Source of the DNA: Rhizaria sp. SCN 62-66 | Lineage: Eukaryota > Rhizaria, unplaced | Direction of reading: 5' to 3' | DNA length: 64,000 nt | Assembly (NCBI GenBank): GCA_001724265.1 | Contig: MEDY01000055.1 | Location: 62,001 to 126,000, forward strand | Part shown: positions 10,901 to 24,400 of the stretch, one piece after another | Position numbering within the stretch: position 1 is the first letter of the stretch | How the letters are laid out: every line of letters starts with the position of its first letter | The notes under the pieces: generated by a model | Database searches by the model: none | What the model was told of the DNA's origin: nothing | Seen by the model: only the letters and a program-made list of their open reading frames with translations | Translations under genes and position numbers: made by a program

Positions 10901-13900
10901 CTCAGATGACAGCAGCACCTTCAGCGCGAGCGCCAGCTACACGTCCTCGCATTCGTCTTCGTCCTTCACTGCGATGAACGCCAACATGTCTCCCGCGGCT
11001 GCTGTCGCCGCCGCCGCGCTCGCCGCGCAACAGCTGTCAGGCGGCGCTGGCCCCGCGGCTGACAGTGTGCGCGCGCCGTCCCCCACCTCGCGCTCGCCCT
11101 CGGCCAACTCGGGCCCTGTGGTGCGGCTGCGCCCGCGCCCGCGCTCGCACAAGAGCTCGCGCCAGTCTGGCGCCTCGGCGGGCGGCAGCGCGGCGTCGCG
11201 CTCGCACTCGCACGCGGTGGCGCTCATGAGCATGTCGCCCGTGCCCGAGCAGCCCGAGTCGTCGGAGGACACGGCGCGCCGCCGCACCTCGCACCGGCCC
11301 AGTCGCCGCAGCGGGGCTTTCTCCACGAGCATGATGTTACCTGACGGCTCCGTGCTGGCGCCCGCGTCCTCGGCCCTCGCTGGTTCGAACAACGGCAGCA
11401 GTCATGACGCTGCGGGCGCGGGCGCCAACGCGCGCAGCACTTTCCCGCGCTCTGCGTTCGCGCCCGCCTCGCCGCAGCGCATGGTGGCGTCGCTGTCACC
11501 GTCGATGCAGCAGCAGCAGCGCTCGCTGCAGGATCATCAGCAGATGCAACAGCAGCAGCTGCTGCTGCAGCAGCAGTATCAGCAGCCGTACGCTCGCACT
11601 CCCATCGTGCCCTCGTCCGCTACTTCGTCAAGCTCCGCTGCATCTTCATCGTTCACAGTCACACAACAGCCGCAACAGCAGCCACAGGCCGACCAAGTGC
11701 CTGTGATCCCGCTGCCGGCCCGCATGGCGTCTCCGTCCCCGTACAACCCCGCCATGCCGCACGCCGGCGGCCCCATGTCGCCGCCCATGGCAGGCATCGC
11801 GCTGCCGCTGCCACCCTCGCGCATGCGCTTCGCATCTCCGGCGCCCGGCGCGCAGCCCTCGTCCACGGCCTCCGTGGCCGCGAGCGCGTCGTCGGCCTCA
11901 TCGGTCGCGGCCGGCGCCCCAGCTGTTGCGCCTACCGGCGCCGGCGGGGCGCCGATGTGGGGCTCCCCGCTCGCGGGCCCGACGGTCGGCGTGCGCACGC
12001 TCAGCGGCTCCCACAGCGGGCTCACCCCGCTCGCGCCGGCGCTTTTCTCCCCCGCGGGCCCCGGCGAGCGCGGCACACCCACGCTCTCCGCGGCCGGCGG
12101 TAGCTTCGTCGCCGGGTCGCCGCAGATGTCGGGCTCGTCCGTCTCGCGCATGACCCGCGGCGACAGCGGCAGCCTCAGCGTGGCCTCGATGACCTCCCCG
12201 CCCTCAGCGCCCGCCTCGGCGTCGGCCGCCACGCTCGCCGTCGGTAACATCGCCACCGTGGGCGCGGGCGTGCCGCAGCGCCTCGGCCTCCCGCACACCG
12301 TGGGGCCGTCGCTCGCGGGCGCGTCCCCGTTCACCAGCCCCGGCCCCGGCTCGGTCGCCGGCACGCTCTCATCCTCGGGCGGTACGGGGGTCGCGCACAG
12401 CCACGCGGGCTTCGCACTGCACCACGCCAGCGGCTCCAGCGGCGCGGCCGGCACGGCCACGCACTCGGGCGCCGTGCCGCACTCGGCGGGCTTCGCACCC
12501 GCGTCCGTGTCGATGGGCTCGCCGCCCGCGATGTTGAGTGTGCGCACCGACATGGGCGGCGCCATGTCCCCGCTGCCCATGCACAGCCAGGGCCACAACG
12601 CGGGCGCACTTGCCGGCGCCGGGAAGCCTAACGGACTCGTGTTCGGGCGTGGCAGCACCGGTGGCAATATGCTTTCGCACGCGCACTCTCAGGGTGACGT
12701 GTTCGCAGCCCCCGGTGCCCATTCTTCGTCCAGCCTGTCCGGCAACGGCACCAGCATTGCCGCCGGCACGCCCGCCACTGGCACGCTCCCCGCCGGCCGC
12801 GTTGGCGCCGGCGCGGCGGACAACGCGCGCGGCCGGCCCCGCAGCATCACGCGCGCGTCCCCCGGCCCCGCGGGCTCCGAAAACGGCGGCTCCCCGCTTG
12901 CGCCGGAGCTCCGCGTGCTCCCCGTGTACGCGGGCGAGTATGGCGGCCACGTCTTCCTCGGTATCGCGGCCGGCGCGCACCCGGCGCCCAAGTTGGCGTC
13001 CACCGCGGGCAACAGCGCCGCGAGGCGCGGGCACAACAGCACCGGCGACGGCGCCGCGGCCCCGCCCGTGGACGCCGCGGCCGACAACAGCCAGCGGCGC
13101 GCCGCCGCGGCCGCCGCAGCCGCACTGGTGAGCACGAGCGACGTCACCGCGCGCAGCCGCTCTAGCGCCACGGCCAACGGTGCCGCCGGCGGTGTTGGCG
13201 GCTTGCCGGCGGGCGCAGGCCCGGACTCGCCCAGCTCGACCTTCTCTGGCGGGTCCAAGCCGTCGGTGAGCGCGACCTCGGTGTCTGCGACCACGCTGTC
13301 GTCGTCCACCGGTACAATGTCGACCACAACCACCACCAACACAAGCTCTGCGACCGGTGTGGCCGCCGGGCGCGTGGCTGGCCCCGGCGGCGCGCAGATG
13401 TCCACCCACGCCAACGCTGCCAACGCTGCCAGCAGCACCGCGGCTGCGAGCGGCAGCGCGGGCGTCGGCGCACACCGACTCGTCTCCGCGTCGCCGTTCC
13501 GTCCGTCGCTGTCCCCCGTGCACACGACTGCGCCGCCGACCTCGCTGCAGTCCGCCAACGCCGGCCCCAGCTCCAGCGGCAGCGTGTCCGTCACCGGCCC
13601 TGGCGCGCAGGGCTCTCCGCTGGGCTTCGGCGCACACAACACATCGTCGTCGCGGTCTTCCTCGTCCTCGCCCGTGCCCAGCCCCACGCTGGCGATGCCG
13701 CCCGCCGCGGGCAACACCGCGCTCCCGCCCTCGGGCCTGCCCCCGCGCGGTTCTATCTCTGGCGCGCCACCGCTGTCTCTCGCTAGCAACAGCCAGGCCC
13801 CGCCCGCGCGCGGCAGCTTCTCTGGCGGCGCGCACCCGACCGCACTCAGCCCGGCGCCGCTCGTCGTATCAGTGATGCCTCCTCCGCCCGCGCAGTCTCA

Positions 13901-16900
13901 GTCGCAGTCTACAACATCGGCACAGGCGCAGGCGGCGCAGACTCAGCAGCCGCAGACGCCGGGCAGCGGCGCGCTGGCGTGGCCATCGCACCCCCCCGCG
14001 TCCCCTGCAGGCGCCCCGCGTGTGGTGCTAAATGATCTGGGCAAGCCGCCCATCTCGCCCGCGGTGCGCCCGCGCACATCCGTCAATGCGGCCGCCACTG
14101 GCGACACCGACGACACCGCCGGCGGCTCGCTAATCGCGCCGGTGTCGCCCGCGCTCGTCAGCTCCTCGATGCTCGGTGCGTCTTCTCCGGTTGCCACCGC
14201 GAGCGGCGGCGGATTCCCGACCGTGCAGACGCGCCCGGCGTCGTTCTCGGCCCCCGCGCCACCGCAGCCTCACTTCGGCAGCACCGGGCTCGCGCAGACG
14301 CCCGCCCGCGCTGGCGCCGGCGGGGCCGGCGGAACTTTCGGGCCCCCTGCGTCAAGCATCGGCGAGGACGACGGCGGCAGAGGCGTCGGCGTCGGTGTTG
14401 CCGCTCCGCGCGCTTATGAAGGCGACTCTCCTGTCGTTTTCAATGCCTCACAGCAGCTGCAGTCCGGTGCCATCTCACGCTCGTCCTCCGCGCAGTCCAA
14501 CGTGCGCTCGCTGGCCTCATCCTCGCCCGTCATCTCGAGCCGCACCAGCGTCAGCCGCGGCAGCAGCGTCAGTCGTCTGCTGTCGCCGAGCGCGCGCTAC
14601 TCGATCAACGTCAACGCGTCTGCGCAGCCCATGTCGCTGCCGCCGGGCGCTGCGGCGTTCATGGGCACCTCGACGCTCTCCGGTGCGACGACACCGGTGC
14701 AGGGACAGGGCCCGGCGGCGCACTTCAACCTCTCGCCCGCCGCAGCTGCCGCAGCCGCCGCTGCTGCTGATACGACGGCTGCTCTTACGCAGCAGAACAA
14801 CGGAAATGGCTTCAACATGCAGCGCGGGCCGCTGGCGCCCCCCGAGGCCCCGCCGTCGCCCGACCTCGAGCATGACCTTGAGCCTCACTTCCTCCCCTCT
14901 GACTGCGACGACGACGAGGGTGGAGACGAGGAGCTTGAGCGGATGCGCGCGATTGTGAACCCGCTGCGCCGCGGCTACTGCGCCAGTCGCGACAGCACCG
15001 GCCGGCGCCGCGGCAGCTACTCTGGCCCCGGCCCGCTACCGCCGCCGCCGCCGCCGCCTGTGCCGCTACCTCCTACTGGTGGCTTCACCAGCGGACCCAA
15101 CAGCACAACTGCGGCCACGGCCGCTGCAGCCGCTGCCGCGCATGCCGCAGCCGCCGCGCTCGCAGCCGCCGCGAGCGGCGCCGCGCCGGGCAACGAGTCG
15201 CCGCCGCCGCCCAACACAGCGCACACAGTGGCCAGCGATGCGACCGTGGCGACGGCGCTGACGGGCCTGACGGGCTTCTCAGGCTTCTCAGGCGGCGGGT
15301 CTGCCATCTCCGGCCCCGGCTTCGCGCCGGGCGCGGCTGGCGGCGGCGCGCAGTACGGCATGGGCGCGCCCTACACCACCACGCACGGCGGCGGCGCGGC
15401 GCCCGGCATGCCGTACTCGCCCTTTGCGCAGCGCCAGGCGAGCCCCAGCGGGTTCTTCCACAAGGGCAACGCGGCGAGCGCGACGCCCACGGCCGCCGTG
15501 GGGCTGCCGCCGCTGCCAGTGATCCTTACGCCGCAGCGCGCGGGGCTGCCGGCGTCGCACGCGCAGCAGCAGCTCACGCTCGCGCAGCAGCACCAGCAGC
15601 AGATGCAGGGCGTGAGCAGCTCGCTGAACAACACCGCTGTGGCGACGTCCAACACCACCACCACAAACACGAGCACGGGGTCCCCGGGGCTCGGCGACAG
15701 CAACAACACGACCTCCAGCTCCGGCGCCGTGACGCTCGCCGCGCAGCCCACGATGCACGCCGTGCACAACACCAGCGGCGCGCACAACGTCAGCCAGACG
15801 CACTCGCACCAGGAGATGTCATTCGACCGCGACGCGCGCGGCGGCGGCGGCGGCACCGTGGCCGTCGACGGCGGCTTCCGCGCCGCGTCGATGAGCGAGG
15901 ACGGCACGACGAGCGTCGGCATGCGTGCGCTCGAGGCCGCGCTGCTCAAGATCGACGCAGACAAGGCCTCCGCGATGGAGTTCGTGTTTGGCGAAGGCAC
16001 ACTGTCGCACGGCGTTTCGAGCGAAGTCGCCGAGGTGCTGCAAGACAACCGCGGCATGCAGCCCGGCCACGGCCTCCCCGTGCTCCCGCTGTACTACCCC
16101 GTCATGGTCGGCGAGGAGCCCGGGCTGCTGCTGGTCTACGCCGACGGCAGCTACGTGATCAAGTCCGTGCCGGGTTACGTGCACTCGGGCTTGACCAACA
16201 TTAAGGACCCGGCGCAGGAGGTCTCCAAGCAGCGCCTCGCCGCGCACCAGCAGAAGCAGACGATGGCGGACGATATGAGTTCCGGCCCGCTCTCCGGCGC
16301 GGGGTCCGGTGGTGCCCGCGACGGCGCCAACACCGGCCACTCTCGGCCTGGCGGTGACGGCCACACTGCGGGCGTCGCCGGCAAGCCGCCGCAGATGCTC
16401 CCGAGTGGCCCGCAGTTCACTCCGAGCGACGGCTTCGACTCGTTCCTGTCCGCGCGCTCTCTGCTCTCCGAGACTGAGGGCCTTGTGGCGCCGCAGTTCC
16501 AGGCCTACACTGACACGCTCGCCGACTACGCGACTCTCGTGCTCGGCCGCGAGAAGGGCGCGGGGCCCGCGCCGCCACAGCATCTGGTCGCGCACCGCCC
16601 CGCTTCGACCACGTCCTCGTCCTCGTCCTCGGCGACGGCGATGCGCCTGTCCTCCGGGCTCTCCCTCGGCGGCCCCGGCGCAAGCACGGCGGAGCGCATC
16701 GCGCTGGTCCAGGGCTCGTCGGGCGCACTCAGCATGGCGTCGGCGCCGAACGCCTGCCCGAGCCCGCCACTCCCTGTTGGCAGCGGCGCGCTGCCACACA
16801 TCTCCGTCGCTGGCGCCGTTAGCGGCGGGAACCTGCCTCCGCTAAGCAGTCACAACAAGCGGTGGAGTCACCACAGCAGCGACAACGGCAGCGCTGCGCA

Positions 16901-18370
16901 CACGTTTGCGAGCAGCTCGCTGCAGTACTCGACGCATGCGGTGCAGACTATGCCTGGCATGGGCTCCGAGTCTGGCGTTTCGGTCGATCACGAACACGAC
17001 GGACACAACACCAGCGGCAACGCTAACAGCAGCACGCACATGGGCGAGCAGCGCAACCTGCAGGCTGCTCGCGGTGACGCGCCGCCGCTCATGGTCACTT
17101 TGTCGACCAACAGCACGTCCGTCGCCACGCCCGCAGGCCAGCCCGGACCCACGGCCCCGTATTCCACCGATGCCGCCTCGGGCGCTGCTCCGACGGCAGG
17201 ATTTCCCAACCCTCGCCTCCAGGCCGCCGCGACGCGCAAGTCGCTGAACTCGACCATGACGGGCGCTTTCCCGTTCGTCAACACGAGTGCGGGTTATAAC
17301 GCTCCCGCAACTGGCCCCAGCTCCCCGATCAACGCGAACGAGGCGCTCCCACCCGCGGGCCGCGCGTCGTCGTCGTCCTCGAGCTCCGGCGTCAAAACAG
17401 GCACCGTCTCCGGCAGTGCAGGCGGCCGCGTTGGTGCGCGTGCGAGTGCGGGCGCCAAGACGCTTGTGGACGAGGACGGCAACCACTCGATCAACATTGA
17501 GATGGATAAGCAGCCGTCCGTGGTGACAAGCGAGCTCAACCACCCGTCGCTCGCGCACTCGCAGTCACTGTTCAACTACCACCCCGAAGCCATGGTGGCC
17601 AGCAACGTCGGCGCCACCGTCAGCAAGGGATCCCCCACTGGCATCGTGTATCACCGCGGCCAGCCCTCGTCGCGCACTGGCGCGCGCTCTTTCCCCGCCG
17701 GTGCCCCCGCGCCTCAATACGGCGGCGTGTCGCCCACGTCGCTCGCCGCGGCCTCAGGTGCGTCTGCGTTCAGCGCGGCCAGTGGCGGCGTGCAGCCGAC
17801 TGTGCAGCGCCTCCCTTCGCGCGCGCCCTCGAACACGGCCTCCGTTGCGGACTCTTCCACTGGCTCCGGCGGCACTGGCGCCGAGGTCGTCGTCAATGCG
17901 CGCATCGCGAACCTCGTGCACGCCGGCGCGGGGCCGCGCGGCAAGGTCGGGTTGCAGGCGTCGACGCCGGACCTGCTTTCGCTGCTGAGCTCTGTGGTCA
18001 ACCCCGCGGTCAAGATCGTCGACTCGACGGCCGCGGCGGAGTTGTGGCGCAAGCAGGTCACCTCGGTGCTCTCTTCGCCCGCCGCGACGCTCTCGGTGGC
18101 GAGCAGCAGCGGCGAGTCGCGCAGCACGCTCGCGTTCAACACCCCGTCGGTCGGGCCTATGCCGTCGTCGCACGGCGTCAACCCACAGCCGCAAGCCGGA
18201 CTATTGTCAAGCGTGCCCGCGACGCCGCCGGTGGCCCTGGCCGCCGCGCCCCTCTCGAGCGAAACCAGTGGCGACGTGACTCTGGGCTCGTCCGACCCCA
18301 CTGGTTCGAATAGTTCGCCTGCTGTTGCTCATGTTGAACCCACGCAGAGTGCGCAGGAGCCGCTACAGCA

Positions 18371-18407
<37 letters not shown>

Positions 18408-21400
18408 AAACAACAGCAACAACAGCAACAGCAACATCAGCAACAACAGCAGCCAGAGCAGGTCCATTTTGAGTCACCTCACTCTGAGCAGGATAAGCCC
18501 CACCCGTCTCATCCTCCTCTGCAGCAGCAGGGGACGTTGATTCCGTTGGCTTTACAGGAGAATGCAGCTCCTCCTCTCATCACCATCACTGGTCCTTCGC
18601 TCGCTCCCGGCGTCGCGGTGACTCACGTGCTGAACCACGCTCAGCCCGAGGCCGCTAGCGCTGTCGCCGGCGTCGCTTCGCAGCCCACAACCGCGATGTC
18701 TCCTGTGTTGGGCCTCGCCGCTGTGGCCGCATCGCCGCCGGTCTCCGGCCGCCCCGACGCCGAGCCCGCGACGGTGGACGGCGTGCGCGGCGCCATCGCG
18801 GCGCTGCGCGTCGGCATCCCGCAGCGGGACACGCCCATGCTCAGCTCGGCTAGCGGCACGACCACTACCAACACCAGCCATGGCCCCGGCTCTGGCCCTG
18901 GGACCAACAGTAATACGAACACGGGCTCTGGCGCTGGAATCAGCACTACCACCACTGGAAATAGCTCCCTCGTGAGCAATGGCACTGCGGCCTTCGCGGG
19001 CGCGCCGCTCGCACTGGCTCTCGCGCGCTCCGGCGGCCAGGGCACGACCGACGCCAGCGAGCCCGACGCCACCAGCCCCGTCAGCGGCAACGACTTCGGC
19101 GGATCGCCCCTTGCAAACTCGGGCTCCGGCTCCGGTGAGGGCGACAACACGGCGAACCGCAACGCAACTGCTGCGGCTGCGGCCAATGCGGCGCTGCTGG
19201 TGAAGCGTGGCAGCGCGTCGCCGTCGTCCTTCATCAACCCAGGCACCGGCGCTGCGCTTGCGCTGAGCAGCAGCGGCAGCGGCGGCGTTAGCGCCGTCCG
19301 CTCCCCTATCTCCGGGCTGCTGGTGCGCACAGGCAGCAACACGTCCGGCACGTCGTCGCTCGCGCATACATTCTCCGCCGGCCCGCCCCCGCTCTCGCGC
19401 GAGGACTCCGGCTCGATCGTGTTCGGTGCCGGCTTCCGCAACCCGGGCGACGCGTACTCACCGATGTCGACCATCATGTCTGAGGCCAACTACGCCACCG
19501 ACACGGGCTCCATGTACGGCGGCGTCTCCCGCACTGTCGCGCCTAGCATCATCGGCATGGCCAGTGGCGGCGTAGGTGGCGCTAGCGCGTTTGCCAACGT
19601 CATGGAGGAAGGTGAAGAGGACGACGATGATTCCCAGAGCAAGTCGAACAAGTCGTCCCTCGTCTCCGCCGCGGCCGCCACCGACAGTAGTGACGGCAGC
19701 GCCGTCGGCGCGGTGGTGGGTGCGAACAACGCGCGCCACGGCACTGCCGACGGTCAGGTCGGCGCCGGCGCACTGATGAGCGTGATGGAGGAGGACGAAG
19801 TCGCCAGCTCTGCGGCCAACACACACGCATCCGCTGCGGGCCCGGGCACAGGCGCAACGCCAGTTTTCGCCACGGCGTCCGACAACACCGCTGGCCGCGG
19901 TAGAGTCACCGCCTCCTCCGTCGCCCAAGCCGCGGGCAGTGCTACGATGTCGTCGTCGGCCGTGCACACGGCGATCAATCCCCCCTCGCGGCAGTCCCCG
20001 CCGGGTGACCTCGACCGGCTCACGTCTAAGTCTCCCGTAGCAGTGTTCGGCGGCCTCAAAGCGCACAGTCTCGCGCCGGCCAAGCTTGATCTCCCTGTGT
20101 CCCCCGGCCTCACGCCGCGCCTTGTGTCCGACGGCGTTGCCGCTGCCCCGGGCGCTTCCGGCGCCGGTCTGACCACTGCTGCAATCATCGCGAACGCGCA
20201 GCAGAGCTTGGCGAACGCGGACCCCACGCCCGCAGGGACCAGGGGGCGCCGCGTCGCCATCATGGACGTCGACGCCAACGCGGCGGCCGCTGCGGCGGCA
20301 ACTGCGCTGCACGCGGCCGGCAACACAAGCAGTGTCACGGTGCCGAAGCTTGCTCTCGCGCAAGTTCCCGGTGTCGCCGGTGCGGCCGGCGCTGCGGCTG
20401 CTGCGGGCCGTGCGCCGGGTCCCGCTCTTCAGGCCGGTGCCGCGGGCGCCCCGCCGCTGCCGGCCGCGGCCGCGGTGCGCGTGCCGCCTCCAACGTTGAT
20501 GCAGGGCACGCCTCAGTGGCAGAACTACTGCTGCGCATTCCCCGTCGCCTCGCTGTTCCGGCTTGTGTCTAAGGAGCTGTTCGAGTGGGTTAGTGCGTTG
20601 TTTGTGATCATGTACTGCACGTGCATCTCGCTGTACTCTTACAATCAGTCCGAGGACATGACCTTTGTCATCTCGTGCATCATCGACGCGTGCACCGGTG
20701 TGTTCATGCTCGAGATCATGATCCGTCTGCTCGCCCTCCCGCGCCGCTCGCGCACATACCCCGTCGTCATCGCACTGGCCATCCTCAAGATTCACGTCGA
20801 CACCAACACTCTGCCACTGCTGCTGTCAGACTCAACCGCCTCGCGCCGCAAAGGGCGCTCGGCTCTGGCCCAGGCCGGCGGCGAGCAGGGTGACGCCGCT
20901 CGCAAGCGCCGCAACTCGATTGTCGGTATCTCCGGTGTGCACTCGAACGGCTCACAGCTGTATCAGATGAACGTCGGTCGCGATGGCTTCGACGACAGCG
21001 AGGACGAGCGCGACGACCACGACGACGACGCTGATTACAACGAGCATGACCCCGTGCGCAAGTCGCCCAAGTCTCGTACGAGCAAGAACAACGCACACAA
21101 CACGAGCACGAGCGCCAATGCTGCTGGTACTGACGCTCAGGCCGGGGACGCGAATGAGTTCGGCGACAGTGAGCTGCCGCGTCTGCCCGTGGTCCCGCCT
21201 CCTCGCCGCGCCAGGCGCAGTCCCCTGATCGACATCAACATCCGCCACTTTAGCGCGGACGATAATCACATGGGTCTGCACGTGACTTCTTTCTGGGAGT
21301 CGCCGATGTGCATCATCGACCTCATCCACGTGTGTCTCGGCATCGCGCAGATCATCGGTGTGCTGGTCGAGGGCAAGTATCCGTACAACCCCACGTCGCC

Positions 21401-24400
21401 CGAGAACGCGATCACGATCACCAACGGCGCACCGTGGCTCACGATCCTGTCGTTCCTGCGTCTGATCAAGCTGATCCGCCTTGCCGCCGTGCTGTACCTC
21501 ATCCCTGCGCTGCGCCCATTGCTGTCCGTTATCTCGCGTTCGCTGGCCAACGTGCTCCGCATCACGGGACTCATCTTCGTGTTCGTATTCATGTTCGCGC
21601 TGTTCGGCAACCTCTGCTTTGGCGGCGACCACATCCCTGAGGACGTGGTGTTCACGTTCAACTCGTTCTGGTTTTCGCTCGCGTCGACGCTGTTCATTCT
21701 CTTCCCCGATAATTGGGTTGACTGGAGCAGCGAAGTTGCGCAGTACACCACGGTGCTTTTCATTCTCTTCCCGATCGTGTTCTTCCTTCTCGTCTTCCTC
21801 ATTCTGAACCAATTCACGCTCGTGATGGTAATCGAGAACTTCCGTGTCACCTTTACCAACCGCCGCCGCCAGTACCTGATCTGGTCCCCGCGCGACGCGG
21901 CCACAGTCGCTGCCGTCACCGCCGCCAAGGTCACTCCTGCGAACATCCCCGACCCGTCCCGTGGCGTTGTCGCCCCAGCCCCGGCTCTCGCGCTCACCGT
22001 GCCGGGCGCAGTCGGCCCAATCGGCATGCAGCCCGGCCTCCCGCCCTTCGGCTTCTTCCCCGGCGGGCCCGGTGCGCCCGGCGCTGGCGGGCTGGCTCTT
22101 GTGCCCGGCCCCGACGGCTACCCGCAGTACGTCGACGCCGTCACCGGACTGCCCTACGGCGCCGCACCTGGACTCGGTATGCCACTCGGCATGGGCATGG
22201 GCATGGGCATGGGCATGGCGGGCTACCCCGGTGCTTACGGCGCTGGCGCAATGGGTATCCCCATGGGCTACCCGCAGCCGTACCCTGGCGTTGACCCTGC
22301 GGTGATGGCGCCAATGGGCTACCCGCCCGGCGCCGTACCCGTGGACCCCTACACGGGCCAGCCGCAATACACGCCCCCGTTTGGCGCCGTCATGGTGCCC
22401 GGACCCGGCGGCGTGCCCATGATGGTCCCCGGCATGATGCCGCCCCCCGCGCTCGTGCCCAACGCCGCTGCGGCGTACCCCGGCGCCGCCGGTGACGCTG
22501 GCGTTGACGGGTACGACTTCGACGACGAGGAGTACTACGATGACGAGGACATTGACGACTTGGACGGCGAGGACCGCGACTCGGACGACGGATTCGAGCG
22601 CACCCCGATCAATGAAGTTGACGACAACGGTGACCCCGTCCCTGGCGCTGATCAGCAGCACCAGCAACTCGTGCCGCTGAACCCCGACGGCACGCAGCGC
22701 CCGCGGCGCCGTCGCCGCTCCCGCGCGCTGCCGTCTTATAACGCCGACCCTGCTGCGCTCGCAGCCGCCGCAGCCGCTGGGGAAGGCGACATGAACGCCA
22801 TGGCACCCGGCGCCATTGGCACGTGGCCGCAGATGCAGATGCAGATGCAGATGCCGATGTATCAGATGGTCATGGGTCCCAACGGCCCCGTACCCGTGGC
22901 GATGCCGATGGACCCCGCCGCGTACGGCGCGTACCCCGGCCAGTTCCCGCCCGGAGCGGTCCCCGCGATGGGTCCCTATGGCGCGATGATGCCGTGGGGC
23001 GCCGCAGCGTACCCCGGCATGGTCGGCGCGATGGATCCGTACGCCATGGGCATGATGGGCATGAATCCCGCCATGAACATGAACATGGGCTTCGGCATGG
23101 GCTACAACCCCTACAACGCTGGCTACGACAACTACGAAGACGCGTTTGACCACGACCAAGAGGAGGACCACGCCCACACCGAGCTCTCCGGCCTTGATCC
23201 TGGGCACCACGCCGCATATGCGCAGCAGTACGGCCGCGGCAGCGCCGGACACCCGGGGGCCGGCGCGGACACGTTCCGCTCCGAGATGTCCTCGCTGTAC
23301 CACCCGGGCGGCTTCTTCGGCATGGGCCGCGGCGGGCGCTACAACGCGCTCGAGTCGGTCCGCGGCCGCCCTAGCGACAACATGCTCACCGTCGCCAGCC
23401 CCGACAACGCGTACGCCGGCGCGAGCGGCGCGCAGGGCGGCTACGGCCACACATGGGCCGCCTTCGAGAGCGGCGACGTGACGCCTGAGTTCAGCGCAGC
23501 GTCCCCCAGCCAACCGCAGCCGCTGTCGCGCTCCCCGCTAGCGCCGCCCGTGCCGCCGCCCGACGCGGTGCTGAGCACTACGACCACGCCGCTGAATCAG
23601 CGCGGCAACAACTCGAGTTCCTCTGGGAGCAGCATGGCGCGGTCGGCAACCGGGCATCTCATCGCTGTGCCCGGTGGCGCGACCCTGCCGGCGCCCGGGA
23701 GCGGCGGCAACAACAGTAGCGGCGGCCCTTCGTGGCGCACGGTCGACAGCTCTCTGATTGCGACACCGCAGACAGTGGACACGGTTCATCCACCGATGCG
23801 CACCTACTACCAGGGCATTTCCCCGCTCGGTTCCGGTGATCGAGCGAGCATTTCGCTTGGTCCCAACACGATGGGCGGTGCTGAACAAGCGCAGAGCATT
23901 GAGGACACACTCGGTGGACGGCCGAACTCGACGCTTGACCCGACGAAGATGTTGCAGTCGCTGCGTTCTGAGCCTCCGGTCGAGGCACGCCCGATGCCGC
24001 AGATTCTTTCGGTCTGGTCGCGTGACAATTCGGTGCGCACATTCACGCCCACTAATGCAGCACTTCCGGGCTCGCACCAGAAGACCTACGACCCAACTCA
24101 CTCGCGCCGCAATTCCGCTCACTCCGCTCTTTCACATGCGCATGATGAGCACGAGCAGGTGCAACACAATGGTGACGACGAAAATGACTACGAGCGCCTC
24201 AAGAGCATGATGCCGCCTCTGCCGAGCATGGGCGCCGCGCCCGCACCTACGGTCACGATGAACTCGTCTGCCATGGCCGCCGCCAGCTCTGGCGTCGGCT
24301 TTAACAGCGCTGGTCGCCCCGTCCGCACCGCCAGTAGCGACGGCGGCGACAATGGTGCCCATGTAACGCAAGCGCATGTGGCTGCCTCTACGGTCAGTGA

